In this document: piece after piece, positions 55,356-64,000 of the stretch
How the letters are laid out: the number at the start of each line of letters is the position of its first letter
How positions within the stretch are numbered: position 1 is the stretch's first letter
NCBI RefSeq assembly: GCF_002343915.1
Contig: NZ_NETK01000001.1
Span: forward strand, 7,578,001-7,642,000
Direction of reading: 5' to 3'
DNA length: 64,000 bases
From: Nannocystis exedens
GTDB lineage: Bacteria > Myxococcota_A > Polyangia > Nannocystales > Nannocystaceae
Notes under the pieces: model-generated
Databases searched by the model: none
The model's input: only the letters and a program-made list of their open reading frames with translations
Told to the model about the DNA's origin: nothing
Translations under genes and position numbers: made by a program

Positions 55356-56276
55356 TCAGCGGAACAGCGAATAGTTCCACGCCATGCGGCTCTTCTGCCC
55401 GGCCGTGAACTGATCCCGGCAGAGGTCGTTCGTATAATCCATGTAGTTGTGAATCGGGTCGCTCCCGGACGCCTTGCAGCTGTCGCGGCTGGCGGGGCAA
55501 CCCGTGGCCGGGGATTGCTCGGCCGGCGTGTCGCCGACGAAGTCGCCCAGGATCGAGCAGCCGTTCTGGAACGTGTGATAGAGGCCGAGCCAGTGCCCGA
55601 CCTCGTGGACCGCCGTCAGGCCGCTGTTGTAATTGACCGCGGTGCCCCCGGGGAAGGTCGCGCGGTCGACCACGATCCCGTCGTCCTTCGGGTCGCCCGC
55701 GTACCACCAGGGGAAGGTCGCCCATCCCAGCAGGCTCACCGCGTTGACGACATACACGTTGAGGGTCCCCGCGCCGCCCTTGCGGAGCGCGGCCTTCGCC
55801 TCCGTCTCGGCCGCGCTGTCCTGGGCCATGAGGTGCCAGGCGCTCTTGCGGGTGCGCGTGACCCCGGCGCGTGAAAAGTCGAAGTTTGAGCCGGCGAAGG
55901 CCGCGTTGAGCACGTCGAGCTGCTGGGCGATCTGCGCCTCCGTGATGTCGCCCACCCCATTGTCATCGCTGATGACATGGAAATACACCGGGATCGTCGC
56001 CCGGGCCTCCGGCTCCCGCGGGGCCGCGGCCACGCGCGCGCGGATGTCGGACTCCATCGCCGCGACCTCGAGGGTCGTCGGGTGATTGCCGCAGCGACCG
56101 TCGTACGCCGGCGCGACGGCGAAATCGTCGGCGCCGCAGGCCCCGTCCTCGCGCTCGTCGACCTCGCACATATCGTCGGTGCCGGCGATCGCCGCTTCAC
56201 TCGCTCCGCCCTGCGCCGCCTCGCACGCGAGCGCGCCCACGCAGACGCCGATATACCACTGTCTCGTGATCTTCAT
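55356..56276 (-). CDS. Secreted M43-family (pappalysin-like) zinc metalloprotease
   Basis: 306 residues. The ATG at 56276 has GGGAGAGATGG upstream. The N-terminus YIGVCVGALACEAAQGG is a signal peptide and probably a lipobox. A propeptide-like segment precedes IPVYFHVISDDNGVGDITEA. The catalytic motif HEVGHWLGLYH (HExxHxxGxxH) lies near residue 223, followed by NYMDYTNDLCRDQFTAGQKS, which contains the Met-turn. The overall order is that of M43B metalloproteases secreted by myxobacteria and fungi. Several Cys suggest disulfides. It is convergent with the anti-sigma repeat array. Confidence 0.9.
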   Translation of the reverse strand: MKITRQWYIGVCVGALACEAAQGGASEAAIAGTDDMCEVDEREDGACGADDFAVAPAYDGRCGNHPTTLEVAAMESDIRARVAAAPREPEARATIPVYFHVISDDNGVGDITEAQIAQQLDVLNAAFAGSNFDFSRAGVTRTRKSAWHLMAQDSAAETEAKAALRKGGAGTLNVYVVNAVSLLGWATFPWWYAGDPKDDGIVVDRATFPGGTAVNYNSGLTAVHEVGHWLGLYHTFQNGCSILGDFVGDTPAEQSPATGCPASRDSCKASGSDPIHNYMDYTNDLCRDQFTAGQKSRMAWNYSLFR

Positions 56277-57043
56277 CCATCTCTCCCGCCCGAACGGGCA
56301 TGGTTTTCAGGTATGCCGGGATCGTGCACGGGAGCCAGGGGCGGATCGACGGCAACGTCGCGCCCGACACAACCCCCGGAGGAGCGCGCGACCGCGGCGG
56401 CCGGGCGCACACGCGGCCAGCGTCCGCGTGCAGCGGCTCATGCCCCTCGCGGCCGCTCCTCCCCGCGATCGTGCGCATCGCCCCGCCAGCACCAGCGTCT
56501 GGACGAGCCGGGTCGCCAAGCCGACGGCCGACGTGGTGTCGCCGACGTCGTGCCTGCGGACGGGCCGTGATGTCGTCGCAGGTCGGAGCGATGGACGCAG
56601 ATTCGTGGTGTGATGAATGCGACCCGCGGGCGCGGGGCATCTGCGGGCCGCGAGCGAGGGCCGTCTCGCCGAGGCATGCATCCCTGTCTCAGCATGTGGA
56701 TGGATGTGACGTCCTGGGCGTGGCCCTCCGGTCCATGCGGGGCGCGGTCGGGGCGCGAGCGCCGACGTCGGCCGAGGCTCGTCGCCGGGCCTCGGCAGGC
56801 GTCACAAGGGCGGCGCGGTTTGGTCCCCTGGGGCTCGCGATGCGAGGAGCGGCCGCCGTAGCCCGCGCGCACCATGTCCGGCCACGCCGGCCGTCTCGCT
56901 GTCCGAAGGGACAGATGGTCTCTCGCTTCGATCGCCTCGCGACCGGCGCGCGTCGCCGGGTTCACCTGGCTGCCCGAGAGGACATGTCGCGGCGCTCGGC
57001 GTCCGGACGTCCTCCCGGCGGGGCCGCGACCGCGGGCGTCGCC
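56277..57043. other. 767-bp intergenic region
   Basis: No convincing gene. Long open frames on both strands are Arg/Pro-rich and lack ribosome sites. GGACA-type motifs occur at 56906 and 56972. It includes the M43 protease promoter region on the left. Confidence 0.45.
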
Positions 57044-59380
57044 TCACGGCATGCGCGGCGGCGGCGGTGTCGCCGGGTCGCGGCCGGTGGCCGTGTCGCG
57101 GCCGAGCTGGGCGCGGGCGAGGTCCTGGCCGGGGAGGAGGTCGGGGAGGCGGTTGGCGAGGGCGACGGCCTCGGCGTAGTGGCGGTGGGCCCGGCTGCGC
57201 TCGTCGGCGGCGGCGGCGAGGTCGGCGAGGGCGAGGTGGAGGCGGGCGAGGGCGGCCTCCTGGCCGGGCAGGGCGGTGCGGATCGCCAGGGCCTCGCCGA
57301 AGCGGAGGCGGGCGTCGGCTTTCTCGCCGAGGCGGAGGTGGAGGCGGGCCCGCTCCTCGAGCACGTCGGCGACGGCCGGGTGGCGCGGCAGGCCGGCGAG
57401 CAGGCCGAGCGCCTGGTCGAGGTGGGCGCGGGCCTCGTGGTTGCCGCCCTGGAGGGCGAGCATACGGCCGCGCAGCATCTCGATGCGGGCGGCGGTGGCC
57501 GGGCGGTCGGCGGCGCGGGCCAGGGTGTCGCGCAGCAGCATCTGCGCGCTGGTCGGGTCGCCGTGGTCGGCCAGGAGCTCGGCGCGCAGCAGGGCGACCT
57601 CGGTGATCCGCCTCGGGTCGCGCAGGCGCTCGGCCGCGGCGCCGGCGAGGCGGGCGGTGGCCTCGTCGCCGGTGCACTCGGCCAGGTAGCGCTGGACGTC
57701 GGCGACGAGGTCGTCGTCGCGGTGGCTGATGGCGAGCTGGAGGGCGGTGGCGAGCTGGTCGCGGCCCTGGTGGACGATCCCGCGCGCGCAGGAGACGTGG
57801 CCGAGGAGGGCGGCCGCCTCGGCGCGCAGCGGGTCGCCGCCGACCTCCTTGAGGACGCGGTCGACCTGGCGGGTGGCGTCGCTGTAGCGGCCGGCGAGGG
57901 CGGACACGCGCGCCTCGTCGAGGGCGGCGGCGAGGTCGGCCGGGGCGGGGCCGGGGCCGACGAGGTTGCCGGGGTCGAAGCAGGGGGCGATGTCGGGCAG
58001 CGACTCGGCCATCCGCTCGGCGTCGCCGAGCTGCTCGGGGCGCAGGCGCGCGAGGGCGCGCGTGACGACGGCGAGGTCGCGGGTGCGGCGGTCGAGGCAG
58101 GCGCGGTGGCGCTCGCGCAGCGGCTCGGCGGCGAGCGGCCCCGCGCAGGCGGCGGCGCGGGCGTGGCCGAGGACGGTGGCGTAGCGGTCGAGCTGCGCGC
58201 CGGCGCGCGCGGCGGTGGCGGCGGCGAACGGGAGGTCGGCGCCGGCGAAGGCGCCGGCCAGGCCGGCGCCGGGCGGCGGGAGCTCGGCGGCCACGGCCCA
58301 CTCGCAGCTGTGGTCGACGTGCGGGCTGGCGGCAGCGACGGCGACGGCGGCCAGCCCGGCGAGACCGGCGGCCAGGACGACGCCGACCCGCCGCCGCCGC
58401 GGCGGGGCGGCCAGGGCGGCCAGCAGCGCCTCCATCGACGGGTAGCGCTGCTCGGGGTCGGCGTGCAGGCCGCGGACGAGCACGGTGTAGATGCCGGGCG
58501 GGACCTTGGCGTCGCGCGGCGGCGGGGCGATGAGGCCGGTCAAGACCCGCCGCTTGAGCTCGGCGCGGGTCTCGGAGGCGAACGGGTGCCAGCCGTAGAG
58601 GCCGCGGTAGAGGGCGACGCAGAACGCGAACTGGTCGCTCTTGTCGGTCGCCCGCACGCCCTGGAACTGCTCCGGGGACATGTACGAGGGCGTGCCCATG
58701 AGCGCGCCGCTCTGGGTCAGCCGCGAGCTGCGCTCGAGGTCCTCGGCGGACACGTTGTCGCCGACGTCGGCCGGGGCGTCGGGGTCGGGGGCGCTGCGGA
58801 CCAGGCCGAAGTCGACCACGCGGACCCGCCCGTCGTCGCCGACCAGCACGTTCTCGGGCTTGAAGTCGCGGTGGACCATGCCGCACCGGTGCGCGGCGGC
58901 CAGGCCGTGGCCGGCCTGCAGGTACGCGTCGAGCACCTGCCGCCAGGTCCGCGGGGCGGTCTCCAGCCAGCGCCGCATGTGCATCCCGCGGACGAACTCC
59001 ATGGCGATGAACACCCGGCCCTCGAAATTGCCGGTCTCGTAGACCTGGACGACGTTGGGGTGCGACAGCTGGGCCAGCGCCTGGGCCTCGCGGATCAGCC
59101 GCGACGAGGCCCGCTCGAGCCCGCTGTCGCGGTCGAGCCGGACGAGCTTGATGGCGACCTGGCGGTCGAGCTTGGCGTCGTAGGCGAGGTAGACCTCGCC
59201 CATGCCGCCGACGCCCAGCGGCTGCAGGACGGCGTAGTGGGCGATCTTCTGCGGCTGGGCCCGGGCGTCCTTGCCGAACAGCTTCGCGTGCGCCGCGGCC
59301 TTGATCCGCCGGACCTCGCGCGCGGCGGCGGACTGCGGCGCGCGCGTGGCGTCGTCCGGGGCGTCGCCGGGGTCGGGCAT
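57044..59380 (-). CDS. Ser/Thr protein kinase with transmembrane segment and TPR-like repeats
   Basis: 778 residues from the ATG at 59380 (MPDPGDAPDDATRAPQSAAA). Kinase domain at about 45-310: PLGVGGMGEVYLAYDAKLDR, VAIKLVRLD, HRDFKPENVLVGD, VVDFGLVRSAP and GTPSYMSPEQFQG. A Gly/Ala/Val-rich transmembrane segment (VGVVLAAGLAGLAAVAVAAA) follows near 340. The extracytoplasmic half begins with a CEWAVAAELPP region and an FAGADLPFAAATAARAG element also found in the kinase at 40640, and continues as helical repeats. The two kinases are clear paralogues of the same architecture. It may act on the neighbouring envelope proteins; no direct evidence. Confidence 0.9.
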   Translation of the reverse strand: MPDPGDAPDDATRAPQSAAAREVRRIKAAAHAKLFGKDARAQPQKIAHYAVLQPLGVGGMGEVYLAYDAKLDRQVAIKLVRLDRDSGLERASSRLIREAQALAQLSHPNVVQVYETGNFEGRVFIAMEFVRGMHMRRWLETAPRTWRQVLDAYLQAGHGLAAAHRCGMVHRDFKPENVLVGDDGRVRVVDFGLVRSAPDPDAPADVGDNVSAEDLERSSRLTQSGALMGTPSYMSPEQFQGVRATDKSDQFAFCVALYRGLYGWHPFASETRAELKRRVLTGLIAPPPRDAKVPPGIYTVLVRGLHADPEQRYPSMEALLAALAAPPRRRRVGVVLAAGLAGLAAVAVAAASPHVDHSCEWAVAAELPPPGAGLAGAFAGADLPFAAATAARAGAQLDRYATVLGHARAAACAGPLAAEPLRERHRACLDRRTRDLAVVTRALARLRPEQLGDAERMAESLPDIAPCFDPGNLVGPGPAPADLAAALDEARVSALAGRYSDATRQVDRVLKEVGGDPLRAEAAALLGHVSCARGIVHQGRDQLATALQLAISHRDDDLVADVQRYLAECTGDEATARLAGAAAERLRDPRRITEVALLRAELLADHGDPTSAQMLLRDTLARAADRPATAARIEMLRGRMLALQGGNHEARAHLDQALGLLAGLPRHPAVADVLEERARLHLRLGEKADARLRFGEALAIRTALPGQEAALARLHLALADLAAAADERSRAHRHYAEAVALANRLPDLLPGQDLARAQLGRDTATGRDPATPPPPRMP

Positions 59381-59572
59381 GGCTGGCAGGATAGCCCAAC
59401 CGGACCGGGCCGGCCCGCTCGCCCCCTCGCCGCTCGGCACGCCGGAGCGCCGCCGCCGCGAGACGGCCGCAATCGCGGCAACTGTCTTTGGGGACATGTT
59501 CGATGGCGCCGGCCATCGCCCCCGCGGCCCGGCTCGCTGGCGCGCCGGGGCTGCCGAGGTCATGCCCACCGC

Positions 59573-60268
59573 ATGCGAGGGGTGCTCCCCGCCCGGGCCG
59601 CGCTGTCGCTGTGCGCGCTGCTCGGGCTCGCGGATTGCCACGGCCGCAGCGCGCCGCCTGCGACGGCGGTGGCCAGCCGCGGGGCGGCGAGCGACGGGCC
59701 GGCGCGCCGCGACGACCCGGGCCGCTCGGCGACCGTGCGCGCGCTCGAGAGCGGGACGCTCGGCCCGCAAGACCGCACGCCGGTCGACCGGCTGCTGCTG
59801 GTCCTCGACGGCTACACCCGCCCGAAGCGCGAGGCGGGCGGAGCGCCGGGCGAAGGCCGGCCCGACCGGGCGCTGTTCTACTGCGCCCAGCTCAACGCGG
59901 ACTTCAGCCAGTGCGTGCTGTTCGACGGCTCCGACGAAGGCGCGCACCTGGTGGGGGTGGAGTACGTGATCTCGCCGTCGCTGTACGCGACCCTGCCGGC
60001 GGTCGAGCGCCAGTACTGGCACGCGCACGTGGGGGAGATCGACAGCGGGGTGCTGGTGTCGCCCGGGCTGACCGACGCGGCCCACACGGCGCTGATGGGC
60101 GAGCTGCGCTCGACGTACGGCAAGAGCTGGCGCACGTGGGACGCAGAGGCCGACCCGCTGCCGTTCGGCGAGCCGACGCTGATGTGGTCGATCTCGCCGG
60201 GCAAGCTCGAGCCGGCCACGCGCCACGAGATGCGATCGCGGTGGAGCCGGACGAGCCGCGAGGAGTGA
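59573..60268 (+). CDS. DUF1264 (OBAP-like) lipoprotein
   Basis: 231 residues from the ATG at 59573. A signal with lipobox (LSLCALLGLADC) is followed by a DUF1264 domain: YCAQLNADFSQCVLFDGSDE, LVGVEYVISPSLYATLPAVE, WHAHVGEIDSGVLVSPGL and YGKSWRTWDAEADPLPFGEP. These match the family shared by plant oil-body-associated proteins and bacterial secreted proteins, including the H-x-H and Y-G-K-x-W-x-T-W elements. Its biochemical role is not established. Divergent from the kinase gene, convergent with the esterase-like gene. Confidence 0.8.
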   Translation: MRGVLPARAALSLCALLGLADCHGRSAPPATAVASRGAASDGPARRDDPGRSATVRALESGTLGPQDRTPVDRLLLVLDGYTRPKREAGGAPGEGRPDRALFYCAQLNADFSQCVLFDGSDEGAHLVGVEYVISPSLYATLPAVERQYWHAHVGEIDSGVLVSPGLTDAAHTALMGELRSTYGKSWRTWDAEADPLPFGEPTLMWSISPGKLEPATRHEMRSRWSRTSREE

Positions 60269-60341
60269 TTCTTGAAAAAATCCGAAGATCCGCGCGGTGG
60301 GTCGTCGGGGGCGGGACGGTGGTCGTGACTCGAGGTCCGGC

Positions 60342-61508
60342 TCACGGATCGACGCTGGTCCACGCCGGGTCGTCGGCGACCATCTGGCCCAGCCAGGCCT
60401 GCAGATCGACGCCGTTGCTGGTGACCGGCAGCCGCGCCGTCAGCAGCACGTGGCCGACCGCGTCGAGCAGGAAGTAGCGGGCGTTCTCGTAGGGGGCGAC
60501 GTGGGTCTGCACGATCTCCGCGATCGCCTGCGGGAACGCCTCCTGCGTGAAGCCGAAGTAGATCGGCACGATCCAGTCGCGGGTATAGGACAAGAGGGCC
60601 CAGCGCTGAGTGGTGTGATTCGCGCCGTAATAATCGTAGATCGCGCCGAACGTCTCCAGGCATTCCGGGCAGTCGGGCGGCAGCGAGGCGGCCAGGTTCC
60701 ACTGCGCGCGCCAGACGTCGGACAGCTCCTCGGCGAGGTACGGCGGGTCGAGCGGCGGCCCGGAGTCGTCGATGAGGTCGACGCGCACGTCGCCGAAGGC
60801 CTGCTGCACGCGCCACCAGTGGAAGGTCGACCCGTAGCCGCCGGCGCTGGCGCCGGCGAGGTAGACGCGCCCCGCGTCGGGGAAGGTCGGGACGATCCGC
60901 GCGAGGTAGGCGACCAGGTTGGCGCCGCCGACGTGCATCGTGGTGCGCTCGCCGTAGGTGACGACGTTGTCGCCGCCGTGCATGTCGCCGGTGCAGTACG
61001 GGACGTAGACGAAGCTCATGTCGCGGAACGGGTTGTCGGCGTCGTCGCGGTCGAAGATCTGCGCGGTCATGACCTTGGGCCGGTGCGGGTCGAAGTCGGC
61101 GGCGAACTCGGCCTCGCCGTAGCCGTCGGCGACGTGGGCGCTGGCGTTCGTGGTGTAGCAGGTGGCCTCGTCCCAGCAGGCGCCGCCGCCCTCGAGGTAG
61201 AGGACGACGCGATCGCTGCGCGTGGTGAGATTGACGGCGATGCCGGTGGTCTCGCCATTGGCACAATGCGCGTCGGCGAACGGGACCCAGGTCCAGGTCT
61301 CGGCCGGGGCGTCGATCGCCGCGCCGGTCGGGTCGCCGCCGTCGCCCGTGGTCGGCTGTTCGCCGCCGTCGGAGGTGGTGCCGTCGGTGGTCACGGCGGC
61401 GCTGCTGCCTTCCGTCTCGGCGGACGGCGAGGCGCCGCGATCGTCGCCGCAGGCGGGCGAATTCAGGGCGACCAGGGCGGCGAGCGACGCGATACGAGCT
61501 CGAATCAT
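60342..61508 (-). CDS. Pectin acetylesterase-family lipoprotein
   Basis: 388 residues from the ATG at 61508 with GAGG 7 nt upstream; the ATG at 61514 is in the same frame but too close to the ribosome site. A lipobox signal (ASLAALVALNSPAC) and a Ser/Thr/Gly/Asp linker precede the PAE domain: VVLYLEGGGACWDEATCYTT, MSFVYVPYCTGDMHGGDN, and VYLAGASAGGYGSTFHWWRV with the nucleophile Ser in GxSxGG. The acid and His are expected near VDLIDDSGPP and LDAVGHVLL. It probably de-esterifies acetylated polysaccharide outside the cell. Confidence 0.85.
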   Translation of the reverse strand: MIRARIASLAALVALNSPACGDDRGASPSAETEGSSAAVTTDGTTSDGGEQPTTGDGGDPTGAAIDAPAETWTWVPFADAHCANGETTGIAVNLTTRSDRVVLYLEGGGACWDEATCYTTNASAHVADGYGEAEFAADFDPHRPKVMTAQIFDRDDADNPFRDMSFVYVPYCTGDMHGGDNVVTYGERTTMHVGGANLVAYLARIVPTFPDAGRVYLAGASAGGYGSTFHWWRVQQAFGDVRVDLIDDSGPPLDPPYLAEELSDVWRAQWNLAASLPPDCPECLETFGAIYDYYGANHTTQRWALLSYTRDWIVPIYFGFTQEAFPQAIAEIVQTHVAPYENARYFLLDAVGHVLLTARLPVTSNGVDLQAWLGQMVADDPAWTSVDP

Positions 61509-62201
61509 GGGCATGCCTCGACGGTACTGCACGAGCCGCTCGCGCGCCTGCGAGGGGCTCCCAGCGGGTATTCCGGGGAGACACGAAGGTGTGGAGGATC
61601 GCGACAGTGGCAGATCGCCACAGCGGCAATCACCGGCGGGCGCAGGCGCGCGGCGACGAGGTGGGGACGAGCGCGCGCGGATGGCCCGAGGGACAGGTGA
61701 CGCATCGGGCCAGGGGACGGGCGGGGAGGATGACCCGAAGGACAGATCATGGGCCGCTCGCGCGGGGACCCGCGAGCGCTGCGAGCGCTCGCGTCCCCGG
61801 GGCGGTGCCGAGGAGATGTCCGCGGGACATGTCGTGGCCGCTGGCGCCTCGGGGCGCGAGCGCCGCGACCGCGCCCACGTCGCGGCGGCGAGAGGATGTC
61901 CGCGGGGACATGTCGTGGCCGCCCGCGCCTCCGTGAGGCCGCAAGAGCGCGCATGTCCGCGGGGACATGTCGCAATTCGCACTCTTCGAGAAAGCGGGGG
62001 CGCGCTGCGACCGGGCCCCTGGCTGCGGCTGGGCCCGGTCGAAGCGCGTGGGGGGAGAAGGGGAAGATCGGTCGGCGACGCGAGCGGGAGATCGTTCCGC
62101 GGGCGAGCACCTGTGGCTCGGCCCGTTGGGTGCGAAGATCGACCTCGCGTAGCGGGCGAGCGGGAGACCTCGGGGTCCGCGCCGCGCCGCCGACCGCCGT
62201 G
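61509..62201. other. 693-bp intergenic region with palindromes
   Basis: It lies upstream of the esterase gene and downstream of the sigma-70 gene, both on the minus strand. It holds three palindromes (listed separately) and further GGACA-containing motifs near 61686 and 61733. No gene recognised. Confidence 0.55.
61816..61968. repeat. Three ATGTCC-GCG(G)-GGACAT palindromes within a repeat
   Basis: ATGTCCGCGGGACAT at 61816-61830, ATGTCCGCGGGGACAT at 61896-61911 and at 61953-61968. The first two are followed by GTCGTGGCCGC, the third by GTCGC. Spacing is 80 and 57 bp. The 6-bp arms are perfect in all three. Confidence 0.75.
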
Positions 62202-63440
62202 TCACATCAAGTGACGGCGCGAGAACTCGGCGCGCAGCTTGGCCAGCGCGCCCTCCTGGAGCTGACGGATTCGCTCGCGCGACAGCGAGTAGCCGGCGCC
62301 GATCTCCTTGAGCGTCATCTCTTCCTGCCCATCGAGGCCGACGCGCTTGCGCAGGATGTCGGCCTCGAGCGGGGAGAGCTGGGCGAAAACTTCTTGCAGC
62401 TGCGAGTGGAGCAGCTCACGGTCGAGCACGTCCGACGGGGCCTCGTGGTCGGGGTCGGCGACGGTGTCGACGAGGCTGACCTCGCCGTCGCGCGAGGCGG
62501 GCAGGGCGAGGCTCAGCGGGGTCTCGATCAGCGACCAGCCCATGCGGGCGATCCGCTCGACGCTGACGCCGCTGACGGCCGAGAGCTCCTGGTCGGTGGG
62601 CTCGCGGCCCTCGCGGGCCTCGAACTCGCGGCGGGCCTTGGTGACCTTGTTGCACGCGTCGATCATGTGGACGGGCAGGCGCACGCTGCGGGCCTTGTCG
62701 GCGATCGAGCGGCTGATGGCGTGGCGGATCCACCACGAGCCGTAGGTCGAGAAGCGGCAGCCGCGGGCCGGGTCGAACCGGTCGACCGCCTTCATCAGGC
62801 CGAGGTTGCCCTCCTGGATGAGGTCCTGCAGCGGGACGTTGCCGCGGTGGAAACGGCGCGCCAGCGCGACCACGAGGCGCAGGTTGGCGCGCACGAACGC
62901 GTTCCTGGCGGCCGTCAGCGCGGCGTGCTGCTTGCGGACCTCGGCGGCGTAGCGGGCGAACGGGGCGCTGCCGCGGCGCGGCGGGTTGACGTTCAGCGAG
63001 ACCGCGGCCTTGCGGTCGCCCTCGAGGCTGGTGAGGTCGGCGAGGATCGCGTCGGCGAGCTCATTGTCGACGTCGGCCGCGAGCATCGCCGCGGCCAGCT
63101 CGTCGCGGGCGGCGTGGAAGGCGTCGTGGTGGCAGCGCAGGTCGCGGTCGCGGAGGGTCCGCGAGGTCTGCTCGAGCGCGTTCAAGGCGGCCACGGGGCA
63201 CACGTCGGCGCCCAGCCGCCGGCGCGCGAGGGCGCAGATCGCCTCGACGAACGGCGGGTAATTCAGAATCGCAACCCACAGACCCTTGCGGAGCTCGCTG
63301 ATCTTGCGGGCCGCGGCGGTCTCCTCTTCCTTGGTCATGACGTGGACCTCGGAGAGGTCGCGGAAATAGGCGGTGAGGGGTCCGTGGCCGGATTCGTGGG
63401 CCGGAGCGCCCGAGGGATCAGCGGTGAGGTCGCGCAGCAT
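62202..63440 (-). CDS. Sigma-70 family (group 2/RpoD-like) sigma factor
   Basis: 412 residues from the ATG at 63440 behind AAAGGAGACC. Region 1.2 reads GPLTAYFRDLSEVHVMTKEE. Region 2 reads NLRLVVALARRFHRGNVPLQ, DLIQEGNLGLMKAVDRFDPA and FSTYGSWWIRHAISRSIADK. Region 3 starts REFEAREGREPTDQELSAVS. Region 4 reads LSPLEADILRKRVGLDGQEE then IGAGYSLSRERIRQLQEGAL. An extra 120-residue helical insert lies between regions 1.2 and 2, shorter than in housekeeping RpoD. It lacks region 1.1, so it is an alternative factor, likely for stress or development. Confidence 0.9.
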   Translation of the reverse strand: MLRDLTADPSGAPAHESGHGPLTAYFRDLSEVHVMTKEEETAAARKISELRKGLWVAILNYPPFVEAICALARRRLGADVCPVAALNALEQTSRTLRDRDLRCHHDAFHAARDELAAAMLAADVDNELADAILADLTSLEGDRKAAVSLNVNPPRRGSAPFARYAAEVRKQHAALTAARNAFVRANLRLVVALARRFHRGNVPLQDLIQEGNLGLMKAVDRFDPARGCRFSTYGSWWIRHAISRSIADKARSVRLPVHMIDACNKVTKARREFEAREGREPTDQELSAVSGVSVERIARMGWSLIETPLSLALPASRDGEVSLVDTVADPDHEAPSDVLDRELLHSQLQEVFAQLSPLEADILRKRVGLDGQEEMTLKEIGAGYSLSRERIRQLQEGALAKLRAEFSRRHLM

Positions 63441-63672
63441 GATGGTCTCCTTTCGGTGCCGGGGCAGGATCCGCGCAGGGGGCCGTGGACCGTAAGGAGT
63501 GTCCGTCCGCGGCGCGAGAATCGAACAAGAGGAGGGTCGGTGGTAGGGGCGGGGGTGCGGATCCTGCCCGGCTCCGGGGCGCCGAACGGCGGGCCCAGGC
63601 GATCGTGCGAGGGTCGGTGATTTCAAGCGAACGTCGAAGTCAGATCAATCCAAGTCAATCATCGCCTGGCCG

Positions 63673-64000
63673 TCACTTCTTTTCCGTCTTGAGGTTGGTG
63701 CGCATGTCGAGGGCGAGGTTGTAATGGCTCTCGACGATCTTGCGCACCTCTTCGAGCTCGTCGCGCAGCTCGTCGGTCTGGGCGAAGGGGATCATCTTGT
63801 TGTCGAGCGCGGACAGCCAGGTGGCATGCACGTCGACCTGAATGTCGATGTAGGCCTTGTCGAGCTCGTCACCCTTCTCGATCTTGCCCATGGTGTCGAG
63901 CTTCTGCCGCGAATCCTGCTGGATGTCGCTGGCGAGCCGGCTGCTGGTGGCCCTGAGGTCGAGGGCGTCGCGGACCTTCTTTGCGCGCTCGCGCACGAAC
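63673..64000 (-). CDS. DUF4142-like protein, 5' end outside window
   Basis: About 108 residues are visible and the frame continues beyond the right edge; the GTG at 63996 need not be the start. The sequence is helical with the C-terminal DUF4142 pattern: DKAYIDIQVDVHATWLSALD, IPFAQTDELRDELEEVRKIV and ESHYNLALDMRTNL. The His in VDVHATWL and ESHYN are the conserved ferritin-like positions. Such proteins are usually exported and about 190 aa long, so roughly the N-terminal half is missing here. Confidence 0.65.
   Translation of the reverse strand, partial: FVRERAKKVRDALDLRATSSRLASDIQQDSRQKLDTMGKIEKGDELDKAYIDIQVDVHATWLSALDNKMIPFAQTDELRDELEEVRKIVESHYNLALDMRTNLKTEKK

Noticed and set aside
60266..60290. 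Intrinsic terminator at the A-run after the DUF1264 gene
   Set aside because: There is a short A-run but no stable stem with a following T-run on either strand.
61505..62110. Minus-strand frames with repeated CPRGH or RHVPAD peptides
   Set aside because: The repeats come from the DNA palindromes being read in different frames. Composition is Arg/Pro-rich and there is no ribosome site.

Overview
The window is uniformly GC-rich and is most likely chromosomal DNA of a myxobacterium, probably close to the Nannocystaceae. I infer this from gene content only: several very large Ser/Thr kinases carrying TPR, ATPase or STAS modules, an ADYC-domain protein with NGALL repeats, a DUF1552/DUF1592 pair, an ECF sigma gene beside a FecR/TPR-like anti-sigma gene, many lipoproteins with Ser/Thr/Gly/Asp-rich linkers, an SBBP-repeat secreted protein and an M43 metalloprotease. 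No rRNA, tRNA or CRISPR array was recognised.

Layout. 1-1544 holds the 5' part of a HIT/PLD/SF2-helicase fusion. 1.7-8.3 kb is a mobile-element graveyard: two decayed IS66 copies in opposite orientation, a multiply frameshifted IS630, and an IS3 element split by one IS66 copy, all around a single intact lipoprotein gene. 8.4-17.1 kb mixes intact genes (LRV repeat protein, beta-propeller-like protein, LRR lipoprotein, Fis-type HTH protein, PP2C phosphatase) with short fragments of unrelated genes (GST, phosphotransferase, IstA, IS630, DhaL). 17.2-29.0 kb carries a trypsin-like protease with RTX repeats, a 1678-aa kinase/ATPase/GAF/STAS signalling protein, and a leftward group of a WYL regulator, an MBL hydrolase, a nucleotidyltransferase-like protein and a phosphodiester-glycosidase-like protein.

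29.2-36.8 kb is a compact metabolic cluster. A phosphatidylserine-decarboxylase-like enzyme is transcribed divergently from a ThDP-dependent 2-oxoacid decarboxylase, a flavin amine/L-amino-acid oxidase and an M61 peptidase. Oxidase plus 2-oxoacid decarboxylase would convert an amino acid to an aldehyde, while the PSD-like enzyme could form an amine. That pathway is inference.

37-64 kb is dominated by surface and signalling genes: a frameshifted poly-gamma-glutamate hydrolase-like gene, an ADYC lipoprotein plus kinase operon, an SBBP protein divergent from a 2OG-Fe oxygenase, the DUF1552/DUF1592 pair, a CBM2-like lipoprotein, a beta-barrel protein, the ECF/anti-sigma pair, an M43 protease, a second TPR kinase, a DUF1264 lipoprotein, a pectin-acetylesterase-like protein, a sigma-70 factor and a partial DUF4142-like gene.

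The most unusual signal lies between 50.4 and 55.2 kb. Downstream of three genes there are degenerate repeat arrays whose units look like copies of the 3' end of the preceding gene, stop codon included. Other unexplained structures are three ATGTCC-GCG(G)-GGACAT palindromes at 61.8-62.0 kb, an 18-bp-arm hairpin at 50.6 kb, a nested palindrome with 79-bp direct repeats at 45.8-46.1 kb, and a small ORF coupled to tnpA in both IS66 copies.
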